This document shows, piece by piece, positions 8,846-18,901 of a DNA stretch of 64,000 bases. The position numbers and the translations under genes are program-made. The stretch spans positions 83,501-147,500 of the forward strand of contig CALUZO010000014.1 of assembly GCA_944325305.1 (NCBI GenBank). Reading direction: 5' to 3'. Source of the stretch: an uncultured Rikenellaceae bacterium. Its GTDB lineage: Bacteria > Bacteroidota > Bacteroidia > Bacteroidales > Rikenellaceae. Position 1 is the stretch's first letter; each line of letters begins with the position of its first letter. The notes beneath the pieces were generated by a model. That model was not told the origin of the DNA, ran no database searches, and saw only the letters and a program-made list of their open reading frames with translations.

Positions 8846-10219
8846 ATGGCGCTTCCTCCGGAGTTTGTCAAATCACTGGTAACTATCCTACCGGGCAACG
8901 AAATCACGGCATTAACCGACGCAATCGAAAATACCCGTCCGGTAACTTCGGTGCGTTTCAACCCCTATAAAATACATGAACGCCCGACCGGACGCCAGGT
9001 ACCATGGAACAGGTACGGATTCCTGCTCGACGAACGTCCGTCATTCACCCTCGATCCCGCATATCATGCCGGCGTCTATTACGTCCAGGAGGCATCGTCA
9101 ATGTTCGTCGAGCATATCTACCGCAGCGCTGTCGGAGAGAAAGAGGGCATACGACTGCTCGACCTGTGTGCAGCACCGGGAGGCAAAAGTACACTCTACT
9201 CCACTGTTGTGGGCCTCGGAGGTCTCGTGGTAGCCAACGAGGTGATCCGTCCGCGCGCCATGACCCTCGCCGACAATATACAAAGATGGGGGTTGGGAAA
9301 CGTTGTCGTAACCAACAACGACCCGTCGCACTTTGCGGGTTTCCGCAACTGGTTCGATGTCGTAGCGGTCGACGCGCCGTGTTCGGGCGAGGGGATGTTC
9401 CGCAAAGACCCAAAAGCAATCGAGGAGTGGGGTCCCGAATCGGCAGCCATGTGTGCAGCACGCCAAAGACTTATCCTGTCAGACATCTGGGATACCCTCA
9501 AACCGGGCGGCATACTGATATACTCCACATGCACCTACAACACGCAGGAGAACGAAGACAACATATCGTGGCTGTGCCGGCAATACGAGTGCGAAAGCAT
9601 CGATATGGAGGTGCCGTCCGAATGGGTAATCGTGACCGGAACCGTTGCCAACGGATCGTCCGGCGATATCAAGACCTTCCGTTTTTATCCACACATGCTC
9701 GAAGGCGAAGGTTTCTTTGCGGCCGTCGTCCGCAAAGGCGGAAATAGCGAAAGGTCACTGGCTCCGAAACCCAGACGCACCATATTCACAAACATTCCCA
9801 AAAATGCAGGCAAGGAAGTTGCTCGATTGGTAAAACAGCCCGAATATATGAGGTTCGCAGAGGTTGCTGGAAACGTTTACGCCTATTACGAAACCACCTT
9901 CCCGGATGTAAAAACAGTTGCCGAAAGCATGTCTACAGTAACTTCCGGCATCATGATGGGGCAACTTTTTTCCGGGAAACTGAAACCCGCTCATCCCCTG
10001 GCATTATTCCATGACATCAATACGGAGGCCATACCGCAGGCCTCTCTGACCCTCGACTGCGCCCTCGATTATCTGCGGAAGCAAAATATAGACGCTTCGT
10101 ACTTTTCTGACGGAATGAACCTCGTGTTGTTCGGGAATTTCCCGCTCGGATGGGCCAAGCGCATAGGCAATCGCGTCAACAACCTATATCCTAAGGAGTT
10201 GCGCATCATGAACCTGTAA
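8846..10219 (+). CDS. RsmF-like 16S rRNA (cytosine-C5) methyltransferase
   Basis: A 457-residue SAM-dependent RNA m5C methyltransferase of the NOL1/NOP2/Sun family. The SAM-binding motif LLDLCAAPGGKS is near residues 108-119. The two catalytic cysteines are C179 in DAPCSGEGMF and C229 in STCTYN. The C-terminal part, after about 290, is the RsmF-type extension with a PUA-like domain, and the length is near that of E. coli RsmF (479). The exact target base is inferred from the family. It is the last gene of the trkA operon; a nested inverted repeat after it may stop transcription. Confidence 0.85.
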   Translation: MALPPEFVKSLVTILPGNEITALTDAIENTRPVTSVRFNPYKIHERPTGRQVPWNRYGFLLDERPSFTLDPAYHAGVYYVQEASSMFVEHIYRSAVGEKEGIRLLDLCAAPGGKSTLYSTVVGLGGLVVANEVIRPRAMTLADNIQRWGLGNVVVTNNDPSHFAGFRNWFDVVAVDAPCSGEGMFRKDPKAIEEWGPESAAMCAARQRLILSDIWDTLKPGGILIYSTCTYNTQENEDNISWLCRQYECESIDMEVPSEWVIVTGTVANGSSGDIKTFRFYPHMLEGEGFFAAVVRKGGNSERSLAPKPRRTIFTNIPKNAGKEVARLVKQPEYMRFAEVAGNVYAYYETTFPDVKTVAESMSTVTSGIMMGQLFSGKLKPAHPLALFHDINTEAIPQASLTLDCALDYLRKQNIDASYFSDGMNLVLFGNFPLGWAKRIGNRVNNLYPKELRIMNL

Positions 10220-10306
10220 CCGACAGATTAACCGGATGCCGATCAGGCACAGAATTGCAAAACCTCGAAACTATATGCACTCCATTTCCCGGAAACCATA
10301 TGCGAC

Positions 10307-10348
10307 ATAACGGTATCCCGAAATTTCGGTTAATTCAAGTGCCGTTAT
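10307..10348. terminator. possible bidirectional terminator between convergent genes
   Basis: An outer inverted repeat ATAACGG / CCGTTAT (10307-10313, 10342-10348) encloses a perfect 12-base palindrome CCGAAATTTCGG at 10318-10329. It lies in the 146-base gap between the rRNA methylase gene (+) and the BT_3928-like gene (-). A clear T-tract is missing, so the call is tentative. Confidence 0.35.
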
Positions 10349-10365
10349 AGTTTTACGTCTCCTTC

Positions 10366-11514
10366 TCAGTCCACTTTGAGCGAACGGTAATCAGGCAGTT
10401 CGCCTTTCTGGAGCATATCACGGCAGTTTACTTTGTCGATAATGACCCCATTACGCAGTACAACGACACCGGTGTGTGCCCGCAGAACTGTTTTAATCGT
10501 AGTGCCATCCATATTGTAACAAGGCACGGGAATATCCAGCAACATTACATCGGGATGAGCGACAACCGGATCGGCAGTAATGCACATGACTCTGTAACCA
10601 CGTGAGCGCGCCTGAGAAACGGAGACGGCCAGTTTACGCTCGCAACGGGGCTTAATATCGCCCAAATCCCCGGCAAACACCATATAGACTACGTTCGTAT
10701 CGGCAAGTATATCGGCTGTGATGTCATGTTCGGCATCGAATACGGAAAAATCCCGAACCGAAGCATGCACCTTGGTATCAACCGACAGAACATTATGTTC
10801 GACATATTCCCATTCGGGATCGTCGTTCCATGATTCGAATTCCTTGATCTTGCCGGTTCTTTTATTTCTGAAAACATATTCCACTTCCACCTCATCCTGT
10901 CCATTATCGTCTTCCATGGCCTCGACGAGATTGGTGCCTATCTTGAATGGCAAAAAGTCGATTATCGGCAAGTGACGGTAAGAGTATATACCTATCCCGA
11001 AAGCTATGCATGCAAAGACAAGCATACGTGCGCCATCCCAAAGCGTGGGCCTGATCGGAAGTTTACGCGAGTTCCAGCACACGAACAATGACATGGGGAA
11101 AAGGATGAGATTCTTTATGAACGTCTCCCAGTTCGTGAGTTTTATGGCCTCGCCGAAGCACCCGCAATCGTCCACCGGATTCCATATGGCAAGAACGAAC
11201 GAAAGACACGTAAAGAAGAGCATGGCGCACGATATGAATATCGTGGTGAGCCTCAGCCTGACCTTGAACAGTACCATAAGACCGAGCATCATCTCGGCAC
11301 CATTGAGCCATATCCCGATGCCAAAACGCCAGCCGTAGAGCCAGTCCATGTCGAATGCCGCGAGATATTCTCCGACCTTGATTCCGGTGCCCCACGGATC
11401 GACGGTCTTTACAAAACCTGAAAACACAAAGGTCAAGGCCAGCAATATACGGCAGACATCTACGGCGATTTTCCAGCCTTTGCTCTCGCTATATTTCCTG
11501 GTAACTAAAGTCAC
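10366..11514 (-). CDS. BT_3928-like DoxX/MauE membrane protein with thioredoxin-like tail
   Basis: A 382-residue inner-membrane protein. The first 150 residues carry about four transmembrane helices in DoxX/MauE style with the conserved CGCFG cysteine pair at 117-121, typical of proteins that pass electrons between thiols. A further hydrophobic segment lies near 162-177, followed by an extracytoplasmic region and a C-terminal alpha/beta domain of thioredoxin-like size (about 270-380) without a CxxC. This fused layout is common in Bacteroidales (the BT_3928 type), with no proven function. Its ATG overlaps the tmk stop by four bases, so the two are translationally coupled. Confidence 0.75.
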   Translation of the reverse strand: MTLVTRKYSESKGWKIAVDVCRILLALTFVFSGFVKTVDPWGTGIKVGEYLAAFDMDWLYGWRFGIGIWLNGAEMMLGLMVLFKVRLRLTTIFISCAMLFFTCLSFVLAIWNPVDDCGCFGEAIKLTNWETFIKNLILFPMSLFVCWNSRKLPIRPTLWDGARMLVFACIAFGIGIYSYRHLPIIDFLPFKIGTNLVEAMEDDNGQDEVEVEYVFRNKRTGKIKEFESWNDDPEWEYVEHNVLSVDTKVHASVRDFSVFDAEHDITADILADTNVVYMVFAGDLGDIKPRCERKLAVSVSQARSRGYRVMCITADPVVAHPDVMLLDIPVPCYNMDGTTIKTVLRAHTGVVVLRNGVIIDKVNCRDMLQKGELPDYRSLKVD

Positions 11515-12191
11515 AGCAATCCCCTGATTTCGTTGAGTATTTTATGAAAATTATTATCCGGTGTATCAATAGTCCCGTTGCCATCAGAACAATCTATGAC
11601 TCTAAGTTTGGGATCGACAGCGGCTCTTTCAAGATATATCTGTCTGACTCTCTTTTGCAGTTCCAACGAAGACTCGTGAATATCCCTGCCGCCTTCGAGG
11701 TATGAGCGGTCATCGCCATCACGCACCTCGGTGAGCCTGCTTTCGGTAAAATGAAACGGAACGTCGAGAAACAGCGATACGTCAGGACGGGGAATCTTGT
11801 TGAAATTGTATTCGAAATCGAAGATCCAGTCGGCAAGCCTGTCTCTTTCCGCCTTATCGGAGACTTTAGCACACTGATAGGCTATATTCGAATAAACGAA
11901 TCTGTCGGTCAGAACGAATTTCCCATCGTCGAGCCATTGCTGCATCGTATCGGCAACTTCCGACCGATCGCCGGCAAAAAGCAGTGCCACTAGCCACGGA
12001 CTGACCTGATCGACCGTTCCGAACTCGCCGCGAAGGAATCTGGCTATAAGATCACCGTAAAAAGGAGCGTCAAATCGTGGAAAATGAAGGTACTCGTATT
12101 TCTCGCCCTTCTCGGATATACACGAAATGAGCTTGTTAAGTTGGGTTGATTTTCCGGCTCCGTCGAGGCCTTCGAGTACTATAAACGGCAT
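11511..12191 (-). CDS. tmk: thymidylate kinase
   Basis: Phosphorylates dTMP to dTDP for DNA synthesis. The 226-residue protein shows Walker A GLDGAGKST at 8-16, the DRF motif (LTDRFVYSNIAYQ) near 97, and the base-binding and LID regions in order. Bacterial Tmk is usually about 205-215 residues, so this is slightly long. It lies 61 bases after sufS and overlaps the next gene by four bases, placing it late in the suf transcription unit. Confidence 0.92.
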   Translation of the reverse strand: MPFIVLEGLDGAGKSTQLNKLISCISEKGEKYEYLHFPRFDAPFYGDLIARFLRGEFGTVDQVSPWLVALLFAGDRSEVADTMQQWLDDGKFVLTDRFVYSNIAYQCAKVSDKAERDRLADWIFDFEYNFNKIPRPDVSLFLDVPFHFTESRLTEVRDGDDRSYLEGGRDIHESSLELQKRVRQIYLERAAVDPKLRVIDCSDGNGTIDTPDNNFHKILNEIRGLL

Positions 12192-12252
12192 ACAGGTCTT
12201 TTATGTAATGCAAGTTAATAATTTTACGATGAAATTCAAAGCCATTTTATCG

Positions 12253-13470
12253 TCAACGAAGCATGTCGAGCACCCGTTGCAGGCTGTCGGCAAAAATATC
12301 GATTTCATCATGGGTGTTATAAAAGGCAATCGAAGCTCTGCACATGCCGGCAACTCCGTAATGTGCCATCAATGGCTGGGCACAATGGGTTCCGGTGCGG
12401 ATGGCCACACCCATTTTATCCAGTACCATTCCTATATCCAGGGGGTGGATTCCTTCAACATTGAACGACAGTATAGCGCACTTTGGCCGGACATTGCCGT
12501 ATATTCTCACTCCGGGCATGGTTCCGAGCCTTTCGCAGGCGTGAGACAGCAATTCATCCTCATAGGTCGCTATAGCATCCATCCCTAAATTCCCGACATA
12601 TCGTATAGCTTCTGCCAGACCGAGAGCTCCTATGAAATTGGCCGTACCGGCTTCGAACTTGAGCGGTAATTCGGCCCAGGTAGTTCCTGCAAAGCTAACC
12701 CTGTCGACCATATCCCCGCCGCCCATGAACGGAGGCATCTCTTCCAGCCACTTTTGTTTCCCGTACAACACTCCTATACCGGTAGGCCCGTAAAGTTTAT
12801 GCCCCGAAAAAACGTAAAAGTCGCAATCCAATTCCTTTACATCCGTCTTGCCATGCACTACTCCCTGGCATCCGTCTACAAGGACCGGAACTCCGGCCTT
12901 ATGTGACATGGAGATTATTTTTTTCAGGTCGGGGCATGTCCCAAGTACGTTGGAGGCCTGGGTCACAGCCACGATACGCGTACGTTCGTCGATCAGACCA
13001 GGCAGTTTTTCTATTTCCAGGTGGCCGTCGTCGGCAAATGGCAACACGCGTATTTCCACACCTTTGCGTCCGCATACAAGTTGCCACGGAACGAGATTCG
13101 AGTGGTGTTCCATCTCGCTGACGACGATGTTGTCGCCTTCGACGAAGAACCTTTCTCCGAAACTATATGCAACCGTATTAACTGCAGATGTAGCACCCGA
13201 TGTGAATACTATTTCCCGTGTACTTGCTGCTCCTATGAATTTTCTGACCGTCTCGCGCGACTGTTCATAAATCTCGGTACTCTCCGCACTCAGATGATGA
13301 ATCCCGCGATGTATGTTGGCGTTGGTCTCACACATGAAACGGTCCATCGCTTCGATCACACTTACGGGCTTCTGTGCAGTGGCGCCGTTATCCAGATATA
13401 CCAGCGGCTTGCCGTAAATGCGGCTGCCGAGTATTGGAAAATCCTTACGTATTTTATCTATATCGAACAT
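12253..13470 (-). CDS. sufS: cysteine desulfurase SufS
   Basis: A 405-residue PLP enzyme that takes sulfur from cysteine for Fe-S cluster assembly. The PLP lysine is K225 in SGHKLYGPTG, the cofactor-stacking histidine lies in SEMEHHSN near 122, and the persulfide-carrying cysteine is C363 in RTGTHCAQPL, the group II (SufS) pattern. It is the last suf gene of the cluster, 103 bases after sufD. No sufE, sufU or sufA gene is present here, so the sulfur acceptor must be encoded elsewhere. Confidence 0.94.
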   Translation of the reverse strand: MFDIDKIRKDFPILGSRIYGKPLVYLDNGATAQKPVSVIEAMDRFMCETNANIHRGIHHLSAESTEIYEQSRETVRKFIGAASTREIVFTSGATSAVNTVAYSFGERFFVEGDNIVVSEMEHHSNLVPWQLVCGRKGVEIRVLPFADDGHLEIEKLPGLIDERTRIVAVTQASNVLGTCPDLKKIISMSHKAGVPVLVDGCQGVVHGKTDVKELDCDFYVFSGHKLYGPTGIGVLYGKQKWLEEMPPFMGGGDMVDRVSFAGTTWAELPLKFEAGTANFIGALGLAEAIRYVGNLGMDAIATYEDELLSHACERLGTMPGVRIYGNVRPKCAILSFNVEGIHPLDIGMVLDKMGVAIRTGTHCAQPLMAHYGVAGMCRASIAFYNTHDEIDIFADSLQRVLDMLR

Positions 13471-13573
13471 ACTCCTGCGTATTTACACAATAATGGACAA
13501 ACATGCGACCGAGAGTCAAACCGTCTTGAAAAAACATCCCTAAAACATCCGGGGAAAAATGAAACGGCCGGCA

Positions 13574-14893
13574 TTATATTTCGTCTATACGCGACTGAGC
13601 CAGAACAGCAAGACTCTCGCACAACTCTTCGCCCGGGCACTTCGAGATGACGTCGTTGACGAATCCGAACATTTGCAGACGTTTCGCGTCGGCCTCGGCT
13701 ATTCCTCTCTGACGCATGTAATACACAGCCTCTTCGTCCATCTGGCCAACGGTAGCCCCATGGCTGCACTTCACGTCATCGGCATATATTTCGAGTTGCG
13801 GCTCCGTATATATCTTCGCCGTATCGCTCAATTGAAGATTCCGGCTTTGCTGAAACGCTTCGGTATGCTGTGCGTCCGGTGCGACATACACCCTGCCGGT
13901 AAATGCCCCGACCGCCTCGCCAGAGACGACACCTTTGATCAGTTCGGAACTACGACACTCCGGAACCATGTGATTCACAGTCATATTGACATCGACGCGT
14001 TCTGAACCGTTAGCAAAATACAATCCGCAAAGATTGCTTTCGCAATCGGGACCGACAAGATCTGTCACGGCATTTACGCGCGTGGCCGCACCGTTAAGCC
14101 AAAGGCTTACCATATCGACACGACTGTCGCTCTCCTGTCGCAGGTAATTGCCGGCGACTGTCACAGCGTTAGCGCCACACGAATTTATTTCCGTTATTTT
14201 CATTTCGGCGCCATCTCCCGCATACGTTTCTCTTACGTGTTCGATGAGGAAACGCCCCTCCCCGTCGCTGACAGACGATATGACAACATTCGCTTTGGCT
14301 CCTTTGCCCGCAATGACCAAAGCTCGGGAAAAACACATCTGAGCCTGATCTTCTGAATGGTAGGCAAACGTGAGTGAAAAGGACTTGTCGGCCTCAACGC
14401 CATCGGGCAGATACAGGAATGCCCCGTCTTGAGCGAATACTGTGTTCAATGCCGAAGTTGCGGTAGATTCCACATCAGCAATCTTATCATAATATCGAGA
14501 AATGATATCGCCCATTTGGATCATCGCCGTACGGAGCGATCCGTATACGATTCCATTATCGAGAATCGTCAACTCATTAGAGGTACAAAAGCCATTGACG
14601 ACATCTATCGAATACCCTGATTGAGGAACCGCTCTGTTTATTTCGCGGTTCATTCCAGAGGGTATGAAATAGGTCTCCCACTCCCCGTCGAGCAATCTGC
14701 GAATATCGGTATGACGGTAATTCTCATCTTTCGCGGACGGTAACGACAAAAGATTGAAGTTCTCCAACGCCCTGCTACGCAATGCGTTAACCCATGCCGG
14801 AATACCCTCGCCTATAATATCTATGTTAGACAGGTAAAGATCCGAAAGTATCTCTTCAAGCGGTCGCGGCATTGGCTTAATTATTATATTCAT
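13574..14893 (-). CDS. sufD: Fe-S cluster assembly protein SufD
   Basis: A 439-residue scaffold subunit of the SufBC2D complex, made mostly of the right-handed beta-helix core of the SufB/SufD family (about residues 150-400). The C-terminal part holds the family signature SHGATVGQMDEEAVYYMRQRG, with the conserved histidine near the metal site at the SufB-SufD interface. Its start overlaps the end of sufC by 17 bases, so the two are translated in coupled fashion. SufD pairs with SufB and binds SufC in the cytoplasm. Confidence 0.93.
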   Translation of the reverse strand: MNIIIKPMPRPLEEILSDLYLSNIDIIGEGIPAWVNALRSRALENFNLLSLPSAKDENYRHTDIRRLLDGEWETYFIPSGMNREINRAVPQSGYSIDVVNGFCTSNELTILDNGIVYGSLRTAMIQMGDIISRYYDKIADVESTATSALNTVFAQDGAFLYLPDGVEADKSFSLTFAYHSEDQAQMCFSRALVIAGKGAKANVVISSVSDGEGRFLIEHVRETYAGDGAEMKITEINSCGANAVTVAGNYLRQESDSRVDMVSLWLNGAATRVNAVTDLVGPDCESNLCGLYFANGSERVDVNMTVNHMVPECRSSELIKGVVSGEAVGAFTGRVYVAPDAQHTEAFQQSRNLQLSDTAKIYTEPQLEIYADDVKCSHGATVGQMDEEAVYYMRQRGIAEADAKRLQMFGFVNDVISKCPGEELCESLAVLAQSRIDEI

Positions 14894-15632
14894 TTATAAT
14901 CCGGTCGTAACCCTCCTCTTCCAGAACGAGTGCGAGCTCTTTACCTCCTGTATGGATGATCCGCCCCTTGTAGAGCACATGCACATAATCGGGAATTATG
15001 TAGTCGAGCAAACGTTGATAATGCGTAATTACCACAGTGGCGTTATCGGGTCTTTTGAGTTTATTCACACCGGTAGCCACTATACGCAACGCATCTATAT
15101 CGAGGCCTGAATCGGTCTCGTCGAGTATTGCGAGTGTCGGATCGAGCATAGCCATTTGGAATATCTCGTTCTTCTTCTTTTCTCCGCCAGAGAAGCCCTC
15201 GTTAACTGCCCGGTTCGTCAGTTTCGAATCCAACTCCACGACAGCTCCCTTTTCACGCATGAGACGGAGAAATTCCGCTGCTGAAAGAGGATCCTCTCCG
15301 AGATAGGCCCTACGTGCATTGACAGCCATCCGCATAAAGTTGGCCATGCTGACACCAGGTATCTCGACCGGATACTGAAATCCGAGAAAAATACCCGCAC
15401 GGGCTCTCTCTTCAATATCCATGGAAAGCAGATCCTTGCCATTATAAAGGATCTCTCCTTCGGTAACTTCGTATTTGGGGTTACCGGCTATGACCGACGC
15501 AAGCGTACTTTTTCCCGATCCGTTGGGACCCATGATCGCATGAACTTCTCCCTCCCCGACCTCAAGATCGATTCCTTTGAGAATCGGCTTCCCATCGACC
15601 ATGCAATGAAGATTCTTTACCTCTAACAACAT
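14877..15632 (-). CDS. sufC: Fe-S cluster assembly ATPase SufC
   Basis: A 251-residue ABC-type ATPase that powers the SufBC2D scaffold. Walker A is GPNGSGKST at 35-43; the signature FSGGEKKKNE and Walker B AILDETDSGLDIDAL follow in normal order. I start it at the ATG at 15632, where MLLEVKNLHC matches the family; the frame is open for 32 more codons upstream, but that extension has no family counterpart. The 169-base gap from sufB is long for this operon, and I see no terminator in it. Confidence 0.95.
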   Translation of the reverse strand: MLLEVKNLHCMVDGKPILKGIDLEVGEGEVHAIMGPNGSGKSTLASVIAGNPKYEVTEGEILYNGKDLLSMDIEERARAGIFLGFQYPVEIPGVSMANFMRMAVNARRAYLGEDPLSAAEFLRLMREKGAVVELDSKLTNRAVNEGFSGGEKKKNEIFQMAMLDPTLAILDETDSGLDIDALRIVATGVNKLKRPDNATVVITHYQRLLDYIIPDYVHVLYKGRIIHTGGKELALVLEEEGYDRIINEYNN

Positions 15633-15801
15633 ATTCTTATCGTTTTTCTCTTTATATAATTCCCGCAGAGTGTTTTCACATATCCACACCTGCCTGTCCG
15701 ACAATTTTTCAATGTCCACTATCCACAAATCATATCACGGAGTATGGATTCTCGGGTCGCCGATCAATATCGACGCAACTCACACTACAATCTCGCGCGA
15801 A

Positions 15802-17247
15802 TTACCCTACACTTCCCTCGAGGCTTATCGACAGCAGTTTCTGTGCCTCGATTGCAAACTCCATCGGAAGCTTGTTCAGAACCTCTTTGGCATAGCCGTT
15901 CACTATGAGTCCGACAGCATCCTCCGTCGATATGCAACGCTGGTTGCAATACAAGAGCTGATCCTCGCTTATCTTCGATGTAGTGGCCTCGTGTTCGATT
16001 ATCGCACTCGGATTATCCGATTCTATATAGGGAAACGTATGTGCACCGCATTGATCGCCTATGAGCAGCGAATCGCACTGCGAATAGTTGCGGGCACCAG
16101 AAGCCTTGCGACCTACCTTGACCAGTCCGCGATAGCTGTTCTGACTCCTGCCGGCCGAAATTCCCTTCGAGACTATCCGGCTGCGGGTATTCTTGCCGAG
16201 ATGGATCATCTTGGTGCCTGTATCGGCCTGCTGACAGTTGTTCGTAAGCGCAACCGAGTAAAACTCTCCCACGCTATTATCGCCGGCCAATATGGTGCTC
16301 GGATACTTCCATGTAATGGCCGATCCGGTCTCAACCTGCGTCCACGAAAGACGCGAATTCTCTCCTCGACACAAGCCGCGCTTCGTGACAAAATTATAAA
16401 CCCCGCCTTGACCATCTTTGTCGCCCGGGTACCAGTTCTGCACGGTCGAATACTTCACTTCGGCATCTTTCAGCACGACTATCTCCACAACCGCCGCATG
16501 CAACTGATTTTCATCTCTTTGCGGTGCAGTACACCCTTCGAGATAGCTAACGTATGATCCTTCTTCGGCCACTATAAGCGTACGCTCGAATTGTCCCGTT
16601 CCTGCTGCATTTATGCGGAAATAGGTACTCAGTTCCATCGGCGAACGCACTCCCTTGGGGATATAGCAGAACGATCCGTCGGAAAAGACCGCCATGTTGA
16701 GGGCCGAAAAGAAGTTATCCGAATAGGGTACCACACTTCCCAGATACTTTTGTACGAGTTCCGGATGTTCAGCAATGGCTTCGCTCATCGAGCAGAAGAT
16801 GATTCCGAGCTCGGCCAGAGTATCCTTGTAAGTCGTCTTGACAGAAACCGAATCCATCACTGCATCGACAGCCACTCCGGCCAGAGTCATCTGCTCCTCG
16901 AGCGGGATGCCCAACTTGTCGAACGTGGCCACGAGTTCCGGATCGACCTCGTCCATGCTCTGGTACTTGGGCTTCGAGCGCGGCGCAGCGTAATATATAA
17001 TATCCTGGTAATTGATTTCGGGGATATCGAGATGCGCCCATTTCGGCATCTCCATGGTCAACCAATGGTGGTATGCCTTGAGTCTGAGCTCGGTCATCCA
17101 TCCGGGTTCGTTCTTTTTGGCAGAGATAAGGCGTATTATATCCTCGTTCAAACCTTTAGGTATGGTATCGGTGTCTATATCCGTCACGAAACCATATTTG
17201 TAATCCTGTCCCGTTACCTCATCAAGTATTTTATCGGCATCGCTCAT
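15802..17247 (-). CDS. sufB: Fe-S cluster assembly protein SufB
   Basis: First gene of the suf operon. The 481-residue protein is the scaffold subunit on which the cluster is built. It begins with the helical SufB N-terminus and continues into the beta-helix core, with the typical segments [32 protein letters not shown] and [19 protein letters not shown]. Length matches the family (about 480). A near-perfect promoter lies 26-56 bases upstream, and a strong hairpin separates it from the TPR gene, so suf is its own transcription unit. Confidence 0.96.
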   Translation of the reverse strand: MSDADKILDEVTGQDYKYGFVTDIDTDTIPKGLNEDIIRLISAKKNEPGWMTELRLKAYHHWLTMEMPKWAHLDIPEINYQDIIYYAAPRSKPKYQSMDEVDPELVATFDKLGIPLEEQMTLAGVAVDAVMDSVSVKTTYKDTLAELGIIFCSMSEAIAEHPELVQKYLGSVVPYSDNFFSALNMAVFSDGSFCYIPKGVRSPMELSTYFRINAAGTGQFERTLIVAEEGSYVSYLEGCTAPQRDENQLHAAVVEIVVLKDAEVKYSTVQNWYPGDKDGQGGVYNFVTKRGLCRGENSRLSWTQVETGSAITWKYPSTILAGDNSVGEFYSVALTNNCQQADTGTKMIHLGKNTRSRIVSKGISAGRSQNSYRGLVKVGRKASGARNYSQCDSLLIGDQCGAHTFPYIESDNPSAIIEHEATTSKISEDQLLYCNQRCISTEDAVGLIVNGYAKEVLNKLPMEFAIEAQKLLSISLEGSVG

Positions 17248-17272
17248 AATTACATGCGGTGTATATATCTAA

Positions 17273-17303
17273 CAAAAGTACGCATACCGTCAGACAGTAC
17301 AAA
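17273..17303 (-). promoter_or_regulatory. promoter of the suf operon
   Basis: On the minus strand: TTTG (17303-17300), 19 bases, TACTTTTG (17280-17273). This is an exact match to the Bacteroidota TTTG / TAnnTTTG promoter with ideal spacing. Transcription should begin about 17266, some 20 bases before the sufB ATG. I see no obvious IscR- or Fur-type operator in it. Confidence 0.8.
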
Positions 17304-17356
17304 ATTTTTGCCGCAAAATCCCCTTGCCCACGACGGCATACATTCTCTTATCCAAA

Positions 17357-17393
17357 GTATGCGGGGAAAAACCTAAGGTTTTTCCCCGCATAC
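17357..17393 (-). terminator. strong hairpin terminator after the gyrA-TPR unit
   Basis: A perfect inverted repeat with 18-base arms and a single central base; the arms start GTATGCGGGG and end CCCCGCATAC. It lies 27 bases past the TPR gene stop and before the suf promoter, so it separates the gyrA-TPR unit from suf. The A/T-rich inner part makes it usable from either side. Confidence 0.75.
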
Positions 17394-17419
17394 TCAACAT
17401 TTATAACAGTTTTTCTCTT

Positions 17420-18823
17420 CTATTCGGTTTTGTCTTCCGTACCTATGATCTTTTCTCTTATCGCCTTGTTGAGCTCTTCATACTTCTTTGATTTTTCCAT
17501 CATCTCGTCGCTCGTTTCGCGCAGGCGGAAAGTTATATCGGCAAGAATACTTATGACAGATTCGTTGTCCGGTTCGATATTATGTGCGCGTTCGAGGTAC
17601 GGAATGGCGAGTTTATAGATTCCGTAAACTTCATCCCGAACTTTTATGAATTCGTCTTCAGGCAGGTTTTCGGATTGTTCTTGCATCTCTCGCCCCATCT
17701 GGTCGCCCTTCTTGAGGTACATGGCCGCCGCATTGAACTGATACGAGAAATCTTCGTGATCGGCATCTGCTGCTTTGACGAAATATTCCATGGCCTTATC
17801 ATTCATATCCCTTTGGGCGTATGCCTGGGCCATTCCGTAATAAAGCCTCGGGAGTTCAGGGTTATCCTTATTGGTAAACGCCTTTTCCATTATCGGGACA
17901 ATCTCGTTAATGTCGGCATCGACATCGACTGCATACATGATCGGCAGCATCCTGTAAAGTCTCGAATCATTGGGATATTTTTTCACGCCTTCCAGCAACA
18001 TCAAGCGTGCACTGTCCTGTTCTTCAAGCCCGGTATAACTATAATACAGATAATAATATATATCGCCATTAGGTTTCCCTCCACTGTCCTTGACGGTATA
18101 ACCCAACCTGGCAGCCTCTTTGAGGCATTCTATGGCAGCTTTGTAATCTTGTGCCATGGTATAGTTCATCCCGGCGAAGAAGACATCGACAGTATCGACC
18201 ACAGATATCAACGGGTATTGCTGTATGATATACGACCTGCGGTATTCGTTGGCTGCTTTTTCGTATTCCTGAAGACGCTGATAAGTCGTTCCCCTGTCTT
18301 TCACCATTTTTACAATCTCGTTGAGTCCGTTATAGGCGCGTTCTGTAGCCTTGGCATCGAGCGAGAAGGCATAGTCATAGGCTTCTGCCGCTTTGTCGAG
18401 TGCGAGAGAGTCGATGACCAATTTTTCCTCCCACATAGACAACTTCTTATCCGTGGAATAGGTGACAACCCTACCGTAATCGTCTACCTTGAATGGTATT
18501 TCCTGGTTATTTTCACCACGCAGTCTTACAGTATCCAAAGTCGTGGGTTTGGAATAAAGTTTATTCACCTGCGACATTTCCATACCGCGGAAAAGTCCTT
18601 TGGCAGGTGCATTGGCCGCTTCCATAAATATATCTCCGCGTTCGAGCCATGTCGCCCATTTCCCGTTCTTCTTCGGATCATTTATATCTGCGTCCGACTG
18701 TGCGATGCTCTTTTTAATGGCGTCGACATCTATTTTCCCTTCGCCCTGCCCCATAACCTGCCCGAAGGCGGCGGGTGTCGACATCAGCAGCGCCATAGCT
18801 GCAAAAAACAAACTTTTCTTCAT
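17420..18823 (-). CDS. exported tetratricopeptide-repeat protein
   Basis: A 467-residue protein with a cleavable signal peptide (residues 1-21, ending AAFG/Q) and a long helical-repeat body. TPR-like units are best seen in YKAAIECLKEAARLGY (near 233), LYYGMAQAYAQRDMNDKAME (near 345) and YKLAIPYLERAHNIEPDN (near 412). The first 110 residues after the signal are not TPR-like and mix charged and Asn/Lys-rich stretches. A TPR gene next to gyrA also occurs in other Bacteroidales. The likely place is the periplasm; partners are unknown. It follows gyrA at 78 bases. Confidence 0.8.
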   Translation of the reverse strand: MKKSLFFAAMALLMSTPAAFGQVMGQGEGKIDVDAIKKSIAQSDADINDPKKNGKWATWLERGDIFMEAANAPAKGLFRGMEMSQVNKLYSKPTTLDTVRLRGENNQEIPFKVDDYGRVVTYSTDKKLSMWEEKLVIDSLALDKAAEAYDYAFSLDAKATERAYNGLNEIVKMVKDRGTTYQRLQEYEKAANEYRRSYIIQQYPLISVVDTVDVFFAGMNYTMAQDYKAAIECLKEAARLGYTVKDSGGKPNGDIYYYLYYSYTGLEEQDSARLMLLEGVKKYPNDSRLYRMLPIMYAVDVDADINEIVPIMEKAFTNKDNPELPRLYYGMAQAYAQRDMNDKAMEYFVKAADADHEDFSYQFNAAAMYLKKGDQMGREMQEQSENLPEDEFIKVRDEVYGIYKLAIPYLERAHNIEPDNESVISILADITFRLRETSDEMMEKSKKYEELNKAIREKIIGTEDKTE

Positions 18824-18901
18824 TACAAGTCCCTCGTTTTAGTTAATAATATCATAACCCCTAACAGGGCAACTCACTGATTCTATACTCTCTGCGTTCT
18901 T

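Noticed and set aside
10220..10365. tRNA or small RNA gene in the gap after the rRNA methylase gene
   Set aside because: No cloverleaf or CCA end is visible. The inverted repeats fit a terminator better.
15633..15728. Longer SufC with 32 more N-terminal residues
   Set aside because: The extension has no counterpart in SufC proteins, and the internal ATG at 15632 begins the conserved MLLEVKNL.
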